Shown: positions 51,301-58,319, counted from the stretch's first letter. The stretch is 64,000 nt of DNA from Uloborus plumipes (GCA_038373865.1 JAXGGA010001640.1:81083-145082); one strand, 5' to 3'. Numbers and translations: made by a program. Notes: generated from the sequence alone by a model not told the origin.

Positions 51301-54067
51301 CGACACACAAATTCCCCATCTCAATACCCTACTTTCAAATTTTTAATTTCTCGATATTTATTTCATTTTTTTGTTTCTTTTTGACTTTTTTTTACTTGGC
51401 GATATTTTTTTAACTTGGCGATATTTTTTGGACTTGGCGATATTTTTTGGACTTGGCGACATTTTTTAGATGCATTAAGCCAATTTTAATGCTTTTTTCG
51501 TCTCTTTTATTTTTAACGGGAAAGTAGGCTAAAAAGCAGACATAGATACTCAGTTTTTAATATAAGTAGATGGCTCTTCAACAAATAAATGTTTCAAAAT
51601 ATTACTAGTAGCTAGCAATAAAAAATTCTACGTAAGTGGTCCGCTTATGAGTTTCGTGTTTGATTTAGTTAAGCCTTCATTCAAAATTCTCATTATCATT
51701 GTTATCACCGTTTCATAGCAACGACGGTTTGCAAGAATGGATTTCATATTTAATCATTTATTAGGCTTAATCGCTTTAAATTTGACTACTTATTAATTGA
51801 TATCTTCGCTAATTAAAATCGTATAATTATATCAATTGAAACTAAAGAAGCTTGAAAAATTACCTATCTATCGGTACCTGGTTCGACTTTCAGTTCATTG
51901 GCGTTCAGGAGAAAGAAGCGTGACATAGAAAGATAGAAAGATAGTTAGAAAGAAAGATAGTTAGAAAGAAAGATAGTGAGAAAGATACTCAGTTTTTAAT
52001 ATAAGTAGATTTTATCAAATTTCTTAGAACCAATTTTCATATTAGTGTCAATAATATTATCAACACATTGTTAGTTATGTTAATTGGAAATAAAAATTTA
52101 TGAAAAAATGGAGGGGTTGGGGAGTGTGTGGTGAACACTCCAATCTAGGAGTACTTTTAATTCATATATTTTAGTAATCAGTAGCAGTTTAATTCAATAC
52201 TTTTATTCTTTGTAAATCTGAAAGCACTGAGGTTATCTGAAAGCACTGTGCTAAGGAGAAAACTACCGCCACATGAAAAATGTTGCATCATTGTCTATGT
52301 ATATTTATTCAAAGTAGGAGAATTCATTTAAGAAAAACTTAATATCAACAGTGAGGATTATTATTACTGTTAATAAAATGATTCATCATAGTTTCCTCGT
52401 GAAAGTATACTTTAAAGAATAATATATGAAAAATATTTTTCTGCCGATTAATCGGCCCGATTTTGCCGATTATTAATAACCGGCAAAGTGGCCAATTATG
52501 GCCGATTAATCGGTACCGCCGATTAATCGGTACATCCCTAGTCATCATTTTGTTTTCCATTCTTTTCAGAGAAGGTGAGATTCCAGGCATAAGTGAGCAG
52601 ATCGTCCCTTACGAGGGGCACCCGAGGTATCGCGTTGTCAGCGCAACCCTTCGTCTCCAGACCCACCTAGCGGAGAACGACGCCTTTGGTACGCTTCAGT
52701 ATCCCGGATTGTGTAAGTATAAACAAGAACTAATATTTTGAACATAAATGCGAAAAAGCTAATTTGAATGGAATGAAATGAAAAACTGAATCAAAGTTCC
52801 AAAATAAAAAACTTTAAATGAATTAGTTTTACTTCCTCCAGAAAAAATGATGGAAATGTACATAGTGGATTTTTGAGGCGCAAGGCCGATATCCTTTAAT
52901 TATATGGGCGATTTTCTGTAAACTCGTCATTTTTCACACGAAATCTGTCCGGGCATGTTTTTTTTTGAAATGTTCGAATAATTATTTCACTATTGCTCAG
53001 AAAATGAATCTATTACTTTGGTTTGAAAGAGGGCCAATTGAAGTTTGTGTTTTTCTGATAAATCATGATAGGGGGGGTAAGTCCCCCGCCTAGTATAACT
53101 AGGCAGGGGACTGTGCCAGGTGACTGTGTTTTTGCTCTTTGTTGCGTAATATCTGCAAAACTAATGGAACATAATTAATTACGAGACTACCTATAAATTA
53201 GGCACAAATCATGGACATAATAACTATTATGTTTTATAATTTAATTAATTGACATTAATAAAATCACTTCCCAGAGGACTGTTTTCGCAACGACCCTGAT
53301 GCATACTTTCATCACAAATGTGGCTCTCATACTAAGCAAAGTAGCGTTTCAACACCGTTCTCGTCGATTTCAGCAAATTCACTCATTACTTTAAACTTCA
53401 TGCCAAAAAGAATTTGCAAAAGTTATAGATTTTTCGTATTACAGCTTTGAATTTGTTGCAGGCGACTGTTTGAAAAAACTCCGGACGGAATTTACATGGC
53501 AATTTTAAGTTTTAGAAATACGTAATTATACCTTATTTCATAAAAAAAGATAGCTTAATTATTCTATTTTTAGATATCAATTGCCAAATTTATGTAGTGT
53601 TAATAGGTTTTTTGAAATACTATCTTTAACAGTTAGACTATGGGATTGGGACAGCCAGGGGACTGTTTTTAACGCTTAGATAATTTCTAGAAAAAAAATT
53701 AAATTATTACTCCAAATACTATTGGGCCACAAAGTATTAATGCTTTACTTGTACTAAGAGCGATAATGACTTTATTACACTTTATTATTTTTAAAATACT
53801 CAGTCCGGACAGCCAATTACCAGTTTACAGAGAATCGCCTATAATACATCCTGGGCTGCTCCCCACCATGGAATCCGGCGACATCCTGGTATGCTTATTT
53901 CAAAGGGGAGCAGAATAAGATGATTTCTACTTTTTTTACTATATGTTTTTTAATTTACATCCATTACCTTCTTTTTTCCAGACATTGTGCAATTTGACAA
54001 CACCCACAGCTGGTTTATGTCTAGAAAACTCATCTATCGTGTAACAGAGTTGCCTGAAGAGTCCTGA
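29230..54067 (+). CDS. SEC14-like lipid-transfer protein (CRAL-TRIO + GOLD), 5'-partial, nine exons
   Basis: Joined coding exons are 29230-29320, 29520-29614, 30404-30485, 30659-30739, 40417-40503, 41620-41726, 42367-42593, 52570-52712 and 53982-54067. All junctions are GT-AG and the phases close without a stop, giving 332 residues. Visible residues 1-180 match the CRAL-TRIO lipid-binding fold (IFDMEDF strand, HYPEVWRNVLIVNAPGYF, FRPTLLEKI, then LPSFLGG and DPKCGEL). Residues from about 190 form a GOLD beta-sandwich (SVCNVPVVIKKAG, FGIRILF, YIVQFDNTHSWFMSRKLIYRV). This order is that of the animal SEC14L family, cytosolic proteins that bind hydrophobic ligands such as phosphoinositides, squalene or tocopherol. 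The ligand here cannot be read from sequence. The CRAL-TRIO_N segment and start codon are missing and must lie upstream of the window or in unrecognised exons. The family call is firm; the paralogue is not. Confidence 0.93.
29520..29614 (+). CDS. SEC14-like exon b
   Basis: Runs from the acceptor TTATTTTAG to the donor GTAGGG. Two bases complete a split Gly codon and 31 codons follow (FIMSMSGYEQCLYFSHIMES, then a charged helix). The upstream intron is only 199 bp. The helix corresponds to the part of SEC14L2 that precedes the central strand of the CRAL-TRIO fold. Confidence 0.92.
30107..30267. mobile_element. Palindromic MITE next to a (TA)n tract
   Basis: GTTTCCAATTTAGTAAAACT at the left is the inverse of AGTTTTACTAAATTGGAAAC at the right. 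Inverted pairing continues through GGCCAATGTCTATATA to an AT-rich centre. It lies in the intron before exon c. Confidence 0.82.
30268..30359. repeat. (TA)n microsatellite, about 46 units
   Basis: Uninterrupted alternating TA over 92 bp, adjacent to a palindromic MITE and ending 44 bp before coding exon c. Confidence 0.98.
30404..30485 (+). CDS. SEC14-like exon c
   Basis: Acceptor TTCTTCTAG, donor GTGAGT; 27 codons plus one base. It carries the IFDMEDFSLQD strand typical of CRAL-TRIO domains, equivalent to IYDCEGLGL in human SEC14L2. A (TA)n tract ends only 44 bp before the exon, so the 3' splice region of this intron is unusually compact. Confidence 0.92.
30659..30739 (+). CDS. SEC14-like exon d
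   Basis: Acceptor TTTCTTTCAG, donor GTAAAT. It encodes ESGMDFFRLLQDHYPEVWRN and on to LIVN, a highly conserved CRAL-TRIO motif (xxYPExxxxxxxVN). The upstream intron is 173 bp. The downstream intron is 9,677 bp and is almost entirely nested repeats. Confidence 0.93.
30770..31079. repeat. Repeat-derived intron sequence next to the Helitron fragment
   Basis: The sequence contains GTATGTGTATCGCATAACTC and GTTGTGCACCTCCCCTT, which look like dispersed-repeat text, and runs directly into the fragment at 31080. I see no gene or ends. Confidence 0.45.
31080..31505 (-). repeat. Second copy of the 23.5-23.9 kb segment, opposite orientation
   Basis: The order of shared words is reversed and complemented relative to 23455-23920. 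Examples are CCACACTACTTCC against GGAAGTAGTGTGG, GTGAGCAAGATAACAATTC against its inverse, and the TTGGCGATAT / ATATCGCC cluster. Divergence is moderate. It is probably a truncated relative of the same Helitron-like family. Confidence 0.7.
31480..31790 (-). mobile_element. tRNA-derived SINE
   Basis: The minus strand at 31790-31721 shows an A-box-like TAGTGGTCAGAGTATCC and a B box GGTTCGAATCCC in tRNA spacing. It then continues into a non-tRNA body ending near a (TTG)n run at about 31505-31525. An Asp/Glu-type tRNA origin is plausible. It is not a functional tRNA because the acceptor stem does not pair. Confidence 0.8.
32698..32999. mobile_element. Harbinger-like MITE, copy 2, TTA duplication
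   Basis: The ends GGCAGGGATTCAAGTGAAAC and GTTTCACTTGAATCCCTGCC are perfect inverses flanked by TTA (32695-32697 and 33000-33002), the 3 bp duplication typical of PIF/Harbinger elements. The interior contains a second inverted pair around TGACGTCAC. 302 bp. Confidence 0.85.
33225..34277 (+). mobile_element. Helitron-like non-autonomous element, 1.05 kb
   Basis: It is inserted between A (33224) and T (34278). It begins TCTAATATATAGAAGAAAGT and ends with a hairpin TCGTGACGGCCACGA followed by CAGCTAG. The interior has a (TG)n tract near 33330-33375. It also has about 2.5 tandem units of roughly 144 bp (33485-33860) marked by GGTGGAGCAATCGCACGTG and GAAGTAACCGGCG. No protein domain. Confidence 0.78.
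34290..34860 (+). pseudogene. Transposon-derived ORF remnant, unassigned family
   Basis: The first frame (to 34571) contains DAIGGTVKKIVWRRVKAGKM. In later frames INDWVVV (about 34665) and YFKWPRTEDKIFYKLRDI (about 34760) follow. This combination resembles the C-terminal part of uncharacterised transposon proteins common in arthropods and cnidarians (from general knowledge, not checked). The gene is broken by stops, and its upstream part is cut off by the Helitron-like element ending 34277. It sits between clusters of the ACGTCCGACACC iteron. Confidence 0.55.
35465..38243. mobile_element. Giant foldback element C, GGGTCATTCCA termini, 2.8 kb
   Basis: The left arm 35465-36831 and right arm 36883-38243 are near-identical inverses around a spacer of about 50 bp. 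The ends are GGGTCATTCCATTTTAAATC and its inverse. ATGG flanks both sides (35461-35464 and 38244-38247). The empty site is visible in the 48-51 kb copy, where the flanks join without interruption. Each arm keeps the same short open frame (MDNPKCSIGVFENDDC ...), plus strand at 36664-36849 and minus strand at 36828-37052. Confidence 0.93.
38270..38870 (+). repeat. Tandem 145 bp units, four copies
   Basis: The units share AATAACTTTTGAATGAAC, TCCGATTT, CTTTTTTTTGTT, AAAGATCTC and TTCAAC...TTGAACCGTTC. The other Helitron-like copy carries about nine units (49510-51250), so copy number changed after the two copies separated. Confidence 0.85.
40417..40503 (+). CDS. SEC14-like exon e
   Basis: Acceptor TTTTTCCAG, donor GTAAGA. 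After the split Ala codon it encodes PGYFHRAFNLLTPIFRP then TLLEKIQVVSK. It continues the VNAP motif of exon d and covers the gating helix region of the CRAL-TRIO fold. Confidence 0.93.
41620..41726 (+). CDS. SEC14-like exon f
   Basis: Acceptor TTTTTTCAG, donor GTAAGC. It encodes a split Asn, then QTGELLRKYIDDDVLPSFLG and on to DPKCGEL. The LP-x-x-x-GG motif marks the end of CRAL-TRIO. The D-P-K-C stretch matches the linker to the GOLD domain in SEC14L proteins. Confidence 0.93.
41811..41989. mobile_element. pogo/Tigger-like MITE, 179 bp
   Basis: The ends CAGTCGAGCCCCCTTAT and TTAAGCGGGCTCGATTG are imperfect inverses flanked by TA (41809-41810 and 41990-41991). CAGTCGA starts are typical of Tigger-like ends. 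It lies in the intron between exons f and g. Confidence 0.82.
42367..42593 (+). CDS. SEC14-like exon g (start of GOLD domain)
   Basis: The largest exon, 227 bp, acceptor TATTTTTCAG, donor GTAAGTA, ending in phase 2. It encodes HPYCKIPQEFYINIRKP, then the first GOLD strands (SVTVGARSVCNVPVVIKKAG, then the FGIRILFRED strand). A Tc1-type transposon begins 43 bp after this donor. Confidence 0.93.
42636..44037 (+). mobile_element. Tc1-like transposon, full length with inactivated transposase
   Basis: The element is 1,402 bp with a TA duplication at 42634-42635 and 44038-44039. The terminal inverted repeats (TIRs) are about 50 bp (CACTGCTCGACATTG on the left; CAATGTCTAGCAGTG on the right), with a shared block around CCACTCCTTCTTGGTG. 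It lies in the 10 kb intron of the SEC14-like gene, in gene orientation, 43 bp past the splice donor. Terminal repeat identity is high, so the insertion is probably fairly young. Confidence 0.95.
42872..43892 (+). pseudogene. Tc1-family transposase, broken
   Basis: The frame opens at ATG 42872 and is about 340 codons to TGA 43890-43892, the normal Tc1 length. It begins with paired helix-turn-helix segments (residues about 15-60 GGWSIRQIAADTHMDASTVH and about 70-120). The DDE catalytic core follows. The first acidic position (motif FSNESRF, residue 156) is Asn instead of Asp. The second Asp is present (QQDNARPHS, D245). At the third acidic codon (about 43703, after SPDLSPI) two bases are missing and the frame shifts. 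The C-terminal tail continues in another frame (VWDVIGRRL ...). Two of three catalytic residues are lost, so the copy should be inactive. Only 32 residues separate D245 from the third position, against 34 in classical Tc1. Confidence 0.93.
44167..44198. repeat. Perfect 14 bp hairpin
   Basis: TTTGGCAGTCATTG, a 4 bp loop AAGA, then CAATGACTGCCAAA. It sits 18 bp before the 44217 MITE. It could be a tiny palindromic insertion; function unknown. Confidence 0.7.
44217..44400. mobile_element. 184 bp MITE, CACTGCAAAA termini, TA duplication
   Basis: CACTGCAAAAAATATA at the left is the inverse of TATATTTTGCAGTG at the right, flanked by TA at 44215-44216 and 44401-44402. It is the same family as 22153-22508. 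It lies in the 10 kb SEC14-like intron. Confidence 0.85.
44596..45101. mobile_element. piggyBac-like MITE, 506 bp, TTAA duplication
   Basis: CCCATTAATGCC and GGCATTAATGGG are perfect inverses flanked by TTAA (44592-44595 and 45102-45105). The flanking word AAACACTTTT occurs on both sides. No coding frame. Confidence 0.9.
45442..46611. mobile_element. hAT-like element of TAATCG repeats, perfect 8 bp duplication
   Basis: ATCGGTAT flanks both sides (45434-45441 and 46612-46619). CAGGCTTGGAGT and ACTCCAAGCCTG are exact inverse ends. Degenerate GATTAC / GTAATCG words fill both subterminal regions. It carries a nested 228 bp MITE. No transposase. Confidence 0.92.
45493..45720. mobile_element. 228 bp palindromic MITE nested in hAT-like element
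   Basis: The ends CCGTAAAGTCGAGTTAC and GTAACCCGACTTTACGG are flanked by TA (45491-45492 and 45721-45722). Inverted pairing continues for about 80 bp through GGGGGTTACTTGAGCCCA and AAATGATAAAATCTGG. It is a Tc1/mariner-type MITE by its TA duplication. Confidence 0.88.
46650..47365. mobile_element. piggyBac-like MITE, CCCGAG family copy 1
   Basis: CCTTTTAACTGTCA and TGACAGTTAAAGGG are inverse ends flanked by TTAA (46646-46649 and 47366-47369). Hairpins CCCGAGATAATCTCGGG and CCCGAGTATTACTCGGG lie inside the left end. Relative to copy 2 it contains an extra block from about 46815. Confidence 0.88.
47370..48177. other. Intron sequence without recognised features
   Basis: Between the piggyBac-like MITE and the hAT-like element. 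The 64-codon Lys-rich frame at 47327-47521 spans an element boundary and is not credible. A short direct repeat GCGCGGCCATCATT occurs at about 48133 and 48161. Confidence 0.5.
49510..51260 (-). repeat. Tandem 145 bp units, about nine copies
   Basis: Unit boundaries marked by GAACGGTTCAA lie near 49510, 49650, 49790, 49935, 50080, 50228, 50373, 50980 and 51130. They are inverse to the 38.3-38.9 kb units. Long open frames here are repeat artefacts. Confidence 0.85.
50626..50930. repeat. 19-20 bp minisatellite, 16 copies of ACTTGGCGATATTTTTTGG
   Basis: Sixteen head-to-tail copies with GGAC/GGGC variation. A second block of four copies lies at 51395-51470. The homologous site in copy 1 (35345-35402, reverse complement) has only three. 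Confidence 0.96.
51585..52009 (-). mobile_element. Second Helitron-like 5' end
   Basis: The 24 bp word at the 5' end of the 48404-51570 element recurs at its end 52009, again followed by T on the + strand. It is preceded by GAAAGATA/GTTAGAAA repeats at 51925-51985. A possible CTAG-A end lies at 51605. It may be a short or truncated relative inserted next to the first. Confidence 0.5.
52570..52712 (+). CDS. SEC14-like exon h (GOLD domain)
   Basis: Acceptor ATTCTTTTCAG, donor GTAAGT. It encodes the middle GOLD strands including EGHPRYRVVSATLRLQTHL. A hAT-like element with its target duplication ends at 52548, only 21 bp before the exon. Almost the whole native 3' intron end is therefore just the pyrimidine tract and AG. 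Confidence 0.93.
52906..53840. mobile_element. Element with CAGGGGACTGT iterons, copy 1
   Basis: GGCGATTTTCTGTAAACT and AGTTTACAGAGAATCGCC are inverse ends. The word AGGGGACTGT or a close variant recurs near 53105, 53275, 53460 and 53655. A hairpin GTCCCCCGCCTAG / CTAGGCAGGGGAC lies at 53081-53111. It fills most of the last intron of the SEC14-like gene. No transposase. Confidence 0.82.
53982..54067 (+). CDS. SEC14-like terminal coding exon
   Basis: Acceptor TTTTTTCCAG. It encodes the split Tyr, then IVQFDNTHSWFMSRKLIYRV, TELPEES and TGA. This last GOLD strand pair (FDN-x-x-S ... K-x-x-x-Y-x-V) closely resembles the SEC14L2 C-terminus, so this is the natural end of the protein. Confidence 0.94.
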
Positions 54068-56475
54068 TTCAACACATGAGTCCGCATTTAGAAACTTGTT
54101 GATATAAAGCTGGACTTGTCTAGTTGGCGGACTTTCTTGTTTCGGACAGCTACTGCGAACTCTTCACAGGACAATTTTTCTGAAGTGTTGTCTATAATTG
54201 TGTTCATAATGTATCAGGAGTCCCAAGATTCTATTAATAGGTTGAACATTCATAAAATTGCAAGGTATTGGTGGATTTTAATGCGACCTGTGACAAAGTT
54301 GTTCTTATAAGAGTAAAGGTTAAAAAAAGAAGCTGAAACATTTTTCCACAGAAAGACCTTGGTATAAGAAAGGAGAAAGATTTCTGTTAAGGATATCTAA
54401 AAATAATGTTTATATTCAATCCTGAGACTTCTAAAATGCAACACATGCTCTGAGATCTTATCACAGATAGCAATTTTGAAAAGGTGATCAAACATGACTA
54501 TCTGAGTTCGAAATATTTGCAAAGCTTTAGCTGGATCATGGCTGAGGTATGGAGGGACTTCAATGAGTTTATGCATGAGCTTCGCAATGTTTACTTTGTT
54601 TAGAGATAATAGATAAGGAAAAATGGTGATGAGTTAAGTTGGCGATGTTCGTAATAGTTTTGCGAAGCATTACTACTCTAATTCGCACTGATAAAGCATC
54701 GATTTTTCACTGGACTCCCTCAAAAATAAGTAAACGTTTTCAAGGTCGATCATGTCTCAAATTATCAGAACCATACTATTCAACAGCTGAACTAGTAATG
54801 TCAACCGCCAAGATCAATGTCATAGTGAAAACCTCGTGTGAACGTATTTAAAAATAATAACGAGAAACAAACCGTGAATCACAATTATTGGATATCTGAA
54901 CTTTACTCATATTTTATTACATGCAATACTTTTTAACATATATCCCCTCTACCCTTTTGTTAAAAAAAAAATCTGTACGAATACTTTTATTGGAAACCGC
55001 GTTCCAATGTACCAATGACAATTACAAGTCCAACATACTAGTTTTATGATTTTTTAAAACTATTAATATATTTATGGGACATCCAAATTTACATTTTTCT
55101 GTTTGTTATGTCTGCCACTGCTTAAGGATTTAATACACAGAAACGTAAGCACAAAGCATAACGCCAATAATTTCTTTTTCAATTCTCATCCTGAAATGCA
55201 AAGTAATTTTCACTGACTTAACTACTACTGCGTATGCGTGATTTTGAAAGGTTTAACGTCAAAGTAAAATGAACAAATATTAGTTTTTCTCATTCTAAAG
55301 TTTTAATTGTTAAGACATTTTGACACTTATAGATAAGTTTTACATTTCTGGAAATCAGTGTATCACAGCTCACTTCATATGGTGGTCCTTTAATGTTTGT
55401 GACTTCAGCATCATCTTCTATATAATGCAATTAAAGTCAAAAGATTTCTAGAAAAAATATTAAAGTAATGTCCAACTGCCTGAAAAAACTAAATCAATTC
55501 CTTATTGCAGATGAAGCCGTTTTCTTGGGTGAAAATATAATTTAATCTTTCACGTTTCGTAAGCAGTCACGATGAATTTCAAAAGAGCCGATTTGTAATC
55601 AGGGCATGAAGACTAGTAAAAAAATGTGCTTAAGGCATAAATGAGCTTAGAGGTGGAGTGGCGTGGAGAAAAGTATAAAATGTGCTTGGAATAATTACAT
55701 CAGTGTTTTGAGCCGAAAATGTGTTTGGAATAGTTTCATCAGTGTTTTGAGTGTTTGGGAAGGAAATGTTGTTCGTAATAAATCAACTCTTATCTCCGTT
55801 ACTGTTGTTATTCGCACATTTTCAAGGGTTTCTTCTAGTTCCAAAAAGTGCTACTATGTTTTCCTGATAAGCTGAGCTGTGTCCTTGATATTATTTACTT
55901 TTTCTAGGGAGTTTAGGGAAAAAAAGAGTGTGTTATATTGGTGTGTTGGAAATTATTTTGAAAAACTGCTAAAGTAATAATTGAACTCAACTCACTTTAA
56001 CTGCCCTTCCCTATTATTCCAAAAAAAGGGAAACATTTTCAAGATTATAGCCCAAATTACGATAACCACACTATATTGTCCTCTAGGATACGGGTGCTTG
56101 GGATTACCCATGTTGTCGACTGGGCCATTGAAGCTTCTAAGAGCTCTTATTCTGGGGGCACAATGCCGCATTTGAGGGGGAGTGACATCGCTCTTGGGGG
56201 AAGGTCACACTGTTCCAGATTCATTAAATTTTGAAACGAATAGAGTTTTGTGCCAGGTTCTTGGAGAAGAACTGCTGCTTATTTGCTTTTTTTTTTTAAC
56301 AAAGGTGGACAAAGGGTCTAGTTTTGAAGGGGGTTATTATTAATATATGAGCACACTAGAAGGGAAGGTCACAATTGGGGACTAGCATTTTGGACATCAA
56401 CAGATGGGGGGGATCTAGGAGTTCTCTTAGTAATTTGTTGAGATTGACGTTCTCAAAATACTTGTTTAATCGCGT
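54068..56475 (+). other. 3' UTR or 3' flank of the SEC14-like gene
   Basis: No coding frame with known similarity. A weak AATAAA lies at 55777-55782. The transcript end cannot be fixed from sequence. Confidence 0.4.
55677..55755. repeat. Short 39 bp tandem duplication
   Basis: AAAATGTGCTTGGAATAATT and AAAATGTGTTTGGAATAGTT each lead into CATCAGTGTTTTGAG. Two diverged units in the 3' flank of the SEC14-like gene. Confidence 0.7.
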
Positions 56476-56595
56476 TAAAGGACGGATTGTGGGTGGTTAT
56501 GGGCCCTGAACCTTTCCTGTGGGTGGGTATGGGCCCTGAACCTTTCCTGGACCTACGGGTGGGTATGAGCCCTGAACCTTTCCTGGACCTACGCT
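56476..56595. repeat. Tandem units with CCCTGAACCTTTCCTG
   Basis: Three units of about 35 bp share GGGTGGGTATG and CCCTGAACCTTTCCTG, two with GACCTACG. It lies just before the 56659 MITE. Confidence 0.8.
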
Positions 56596-56658
56596 CTCTT
56601 GAGAGGATCCCAAGAGAGAAAGAAAGTGCCAAATTGTAAGGATTGAACTTTCTGAATA

Positions 56659-57143
56659 CAGTCAAACCTGTCTATCTTGAATTTCACGCGACAGAAGACG
56701 TATTCGAGATACAGAGGTTGGGATAAAATTTACAAAAATAAGCAATTGGAACTAAGTCAAAATTCAATAGATAATTTTGCATTGACATTGTTGAATATCT
56801 TACTGTACGACATGCTGTGAGTCGACGTTTTACTAATTGTTTACTAATTGATGACTACATCGGTAGCAAGTTAATGCATACCTTTAAGTACGAACATAGT
56901 CTTTGAATGATTGTGAAGAAGATGATTTTTGTCTCCAAGTTATACCATTGATAAAAGTGGCTGGAGATGAAATTCAAAAATTGGGTCGTCGAAATTCAAG
57001 ATATAGAGGTTTTCAAGAAAAATAATTCGAGATAAACAAGAGAAAAAACCATTAAATGTATGCTGTAAAAGCAGGGAAATCGAAAAATGTCGACATAGAG
57101 AGGTTTTCGAGATAGGCAGGTTCGAGATAAACAGGTTCGACTG
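56659..57143. mobile_element. pogo/Tigger-like MITE, 485 bp
   Basis: The ends CAGTCAAACCTGTCTATC and GATAAACAGGTTCGACTG are inverse-related and flanked by TA (56657-56658 and 57144-57145). The words TTCGAGATA and CGAGATACAG recur near both ends. It may lie in the SEC14-like 3' UTR if the distal poly(A) site is used. Confidence 0.83.
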
Positions 57144-57277
57144 TAATTCATTGGTTCTGGTTGGGGGTATAAGTACTTTTTGGAAATCAAATGTATAAAC
57201 CTTTAGAACTTTATAATTATGTCACTGATAAGTTTTTTTTTAATGTTTGTTTCTACTGTAAACAATGTCAAGTTTTG

Positions 57278-57283
57278 AATAAA
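57278..57283 (+). terminator. Candidate poly(A) signal AATAAA for the SEC14-like gene
   Basis: AATAAA lies 3.2 kb after the stop in a T-rich setting. An earlier AATAAA at 55777-55782 is an alternative. If the distal site is used, the pogo/Tigger-like MITE at 56659-57143 would be part of the 3' UTR. Transcript data are needed to choose. Confidence 0.25.
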
Positions 57284-57604
57284 AGTTTTAACTTATGTGT
57301 TCAACATTGTTATTTGTAATTTTCTTAGTTGAATTTTCTTTCAATGCAAAATTTATAATGTTGTGCATAACATGCATACTGTAAAACTTCGTGTTGCTTG
57401 CTTGTATTTCTTAAAATGCACGTACATTGTTATGAGAAATATATTTATAGTATAAATAGCAATCTTTCCGAAGAGTTATTTTTGGCAGAATTACATCTGC
57501 AGTTCTCTTAAATCCACTGATAATATTATTTATTATGATGCTTATTGCTGTTTCGACTGATAAATGTTTCAATTCTTAAGAGTATATTTCTATATCCAGA
57601 TTAA

Positions 57605-58145
57605 CCTTTTAACTGTCATGCCCGAGATAGTCTCGGGTAAGGCCCCTATATATACGAGCCGGCGCATCAAGATTAAGTTTCACCACTTTGGATCCAGCGC
57701 GTGTTTGTGTGTTTAAGTGGTCGTCTTTTCTGGCTAGTAATCGCGTTTTGGTAATTTTTCACTGTGAGCAATTATTAGCGGCACGTGGATTTGGCAAAGA
57801 TTAGCAATGTGCCAAAACTTTTTTCTGGTAACCCTACTCCGCAACAATGAAAATTTGGAAGTAAAAGTTAAGGAATTGGATCCAAAGTGGTGAAACTTAA
57901 TCTTGATGCGTCGGCCTGTCTATATAGCGGCTCTAGTCTCGGGCACAGCTGGTTTTCGAAAATGTCACGCCCAAGTATTACTCGGGGTAATTTTTTTTTT
58001 TTTTTTTTGAGTGCATCGTATTGTTATACCCGAATATATATCGGGAGATGTTTATTTCGGCTTCATCTCTTTGTGAAACCCGACTGTTTCTCGGGTTTGT
58101 GCTTGGAAAAGTGTTAAAAATTAAAATAACTTGACAGTTAAAGGG
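57605..58145. mobile_element. piggyBac-like MITE, CCCGAG family copy 2
   Basis: The same ends as 46650-47365, flanked by TTAA (57601-57604 and 58146-58149). It is interrupted by a 296 bp element at 57638-57933. After removing the insert, its left 110 bp and the TTTATTTCGGCTTCATCTCT block match copy 1. Confidence 0.9.
57638..57933. mobile_element. Mutator-like MITE, 296 bp, 10 bp duplication
   Basis: TAGTCTCGGG occurs on both sides (57628-57637 and 57934-57943). Inverted ends of about 50 bp share GCATCAAGATTAAGTTTCAC and CACTTTGGATCCA. Long ends with a 9-11 bp duplication are characteristic of Mutator-like elements. The homologous empty site is in the 46.65 kb copy. Confidence 0.85.
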
Positions 58146-58319
58146 TTAAATACAAGTTTTATATTGATCATTTGACCATTCCATAGCTACTACAAGTAAT
58201 TCAAAACGAAAGGAAATGTTTTGAGCTTCAAACCCAAGGGGAAGTGGTTCAAATTGAGTGTCCATGAGCTAAAACTTTTTCATGCGTTAAAAAAATTGTG
58301 CTGCTGAGTTGGTGGGAAA

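Larger units (their letters stand above)
48404..51570 (-). mobile_element. Helitron-like element copy 2, 3.2 kb
   Basis: On the minus strand it starts TCTACTTATATTAAAAACTG after A. It ends with GC-rich hairpins (GGGCACGAAGTGCCC; AGCTGCCCTGGCAGCT) and CTAG before T. The interior has a 15 bp inverted pair AGCCTACTTTCCCGT (48775 and 51516-51530), 145 bp tandem units and the TTGGCGATATTTT minisatellite. No Rep/helicase. It is the uninterrupted homologue of 35251-39625. Confidence 0.78.
48186..52540. mobile_element. hAT-like element with perfect 8 bp duplication, hosting a Helitron-like insertion
   Basis: GTCATCAT flanks both sides (48178-48185 and 52541-52548). The left end TAGGGATGCACCGATAA and right end TTAATCGGTACATCCCTA are inverted hAT-type ends. 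CCGATTA words are repeated near both ends. Of its 4,355 bp, 3,167 bp is the nested Helitron-like element. It ends 29 bp before SEC14-like exon h. No transposase seen. Confidence 0.92.

Noticed and set aside
49931..51346. Several open frames of 70-123 codons in the tandem region
   Set aside because: They are frames through the 145 bp and 19 bp tandem units and recur with each unit; repeat artefacts.
48775..51530. Treating the 15 bp AGCCTACTTTCCCGT inverted pair as true element termini
   Set aside because: Homology with the 35-39 kb copy continues past it on both sides to Helitron-like ends, so it is internal.
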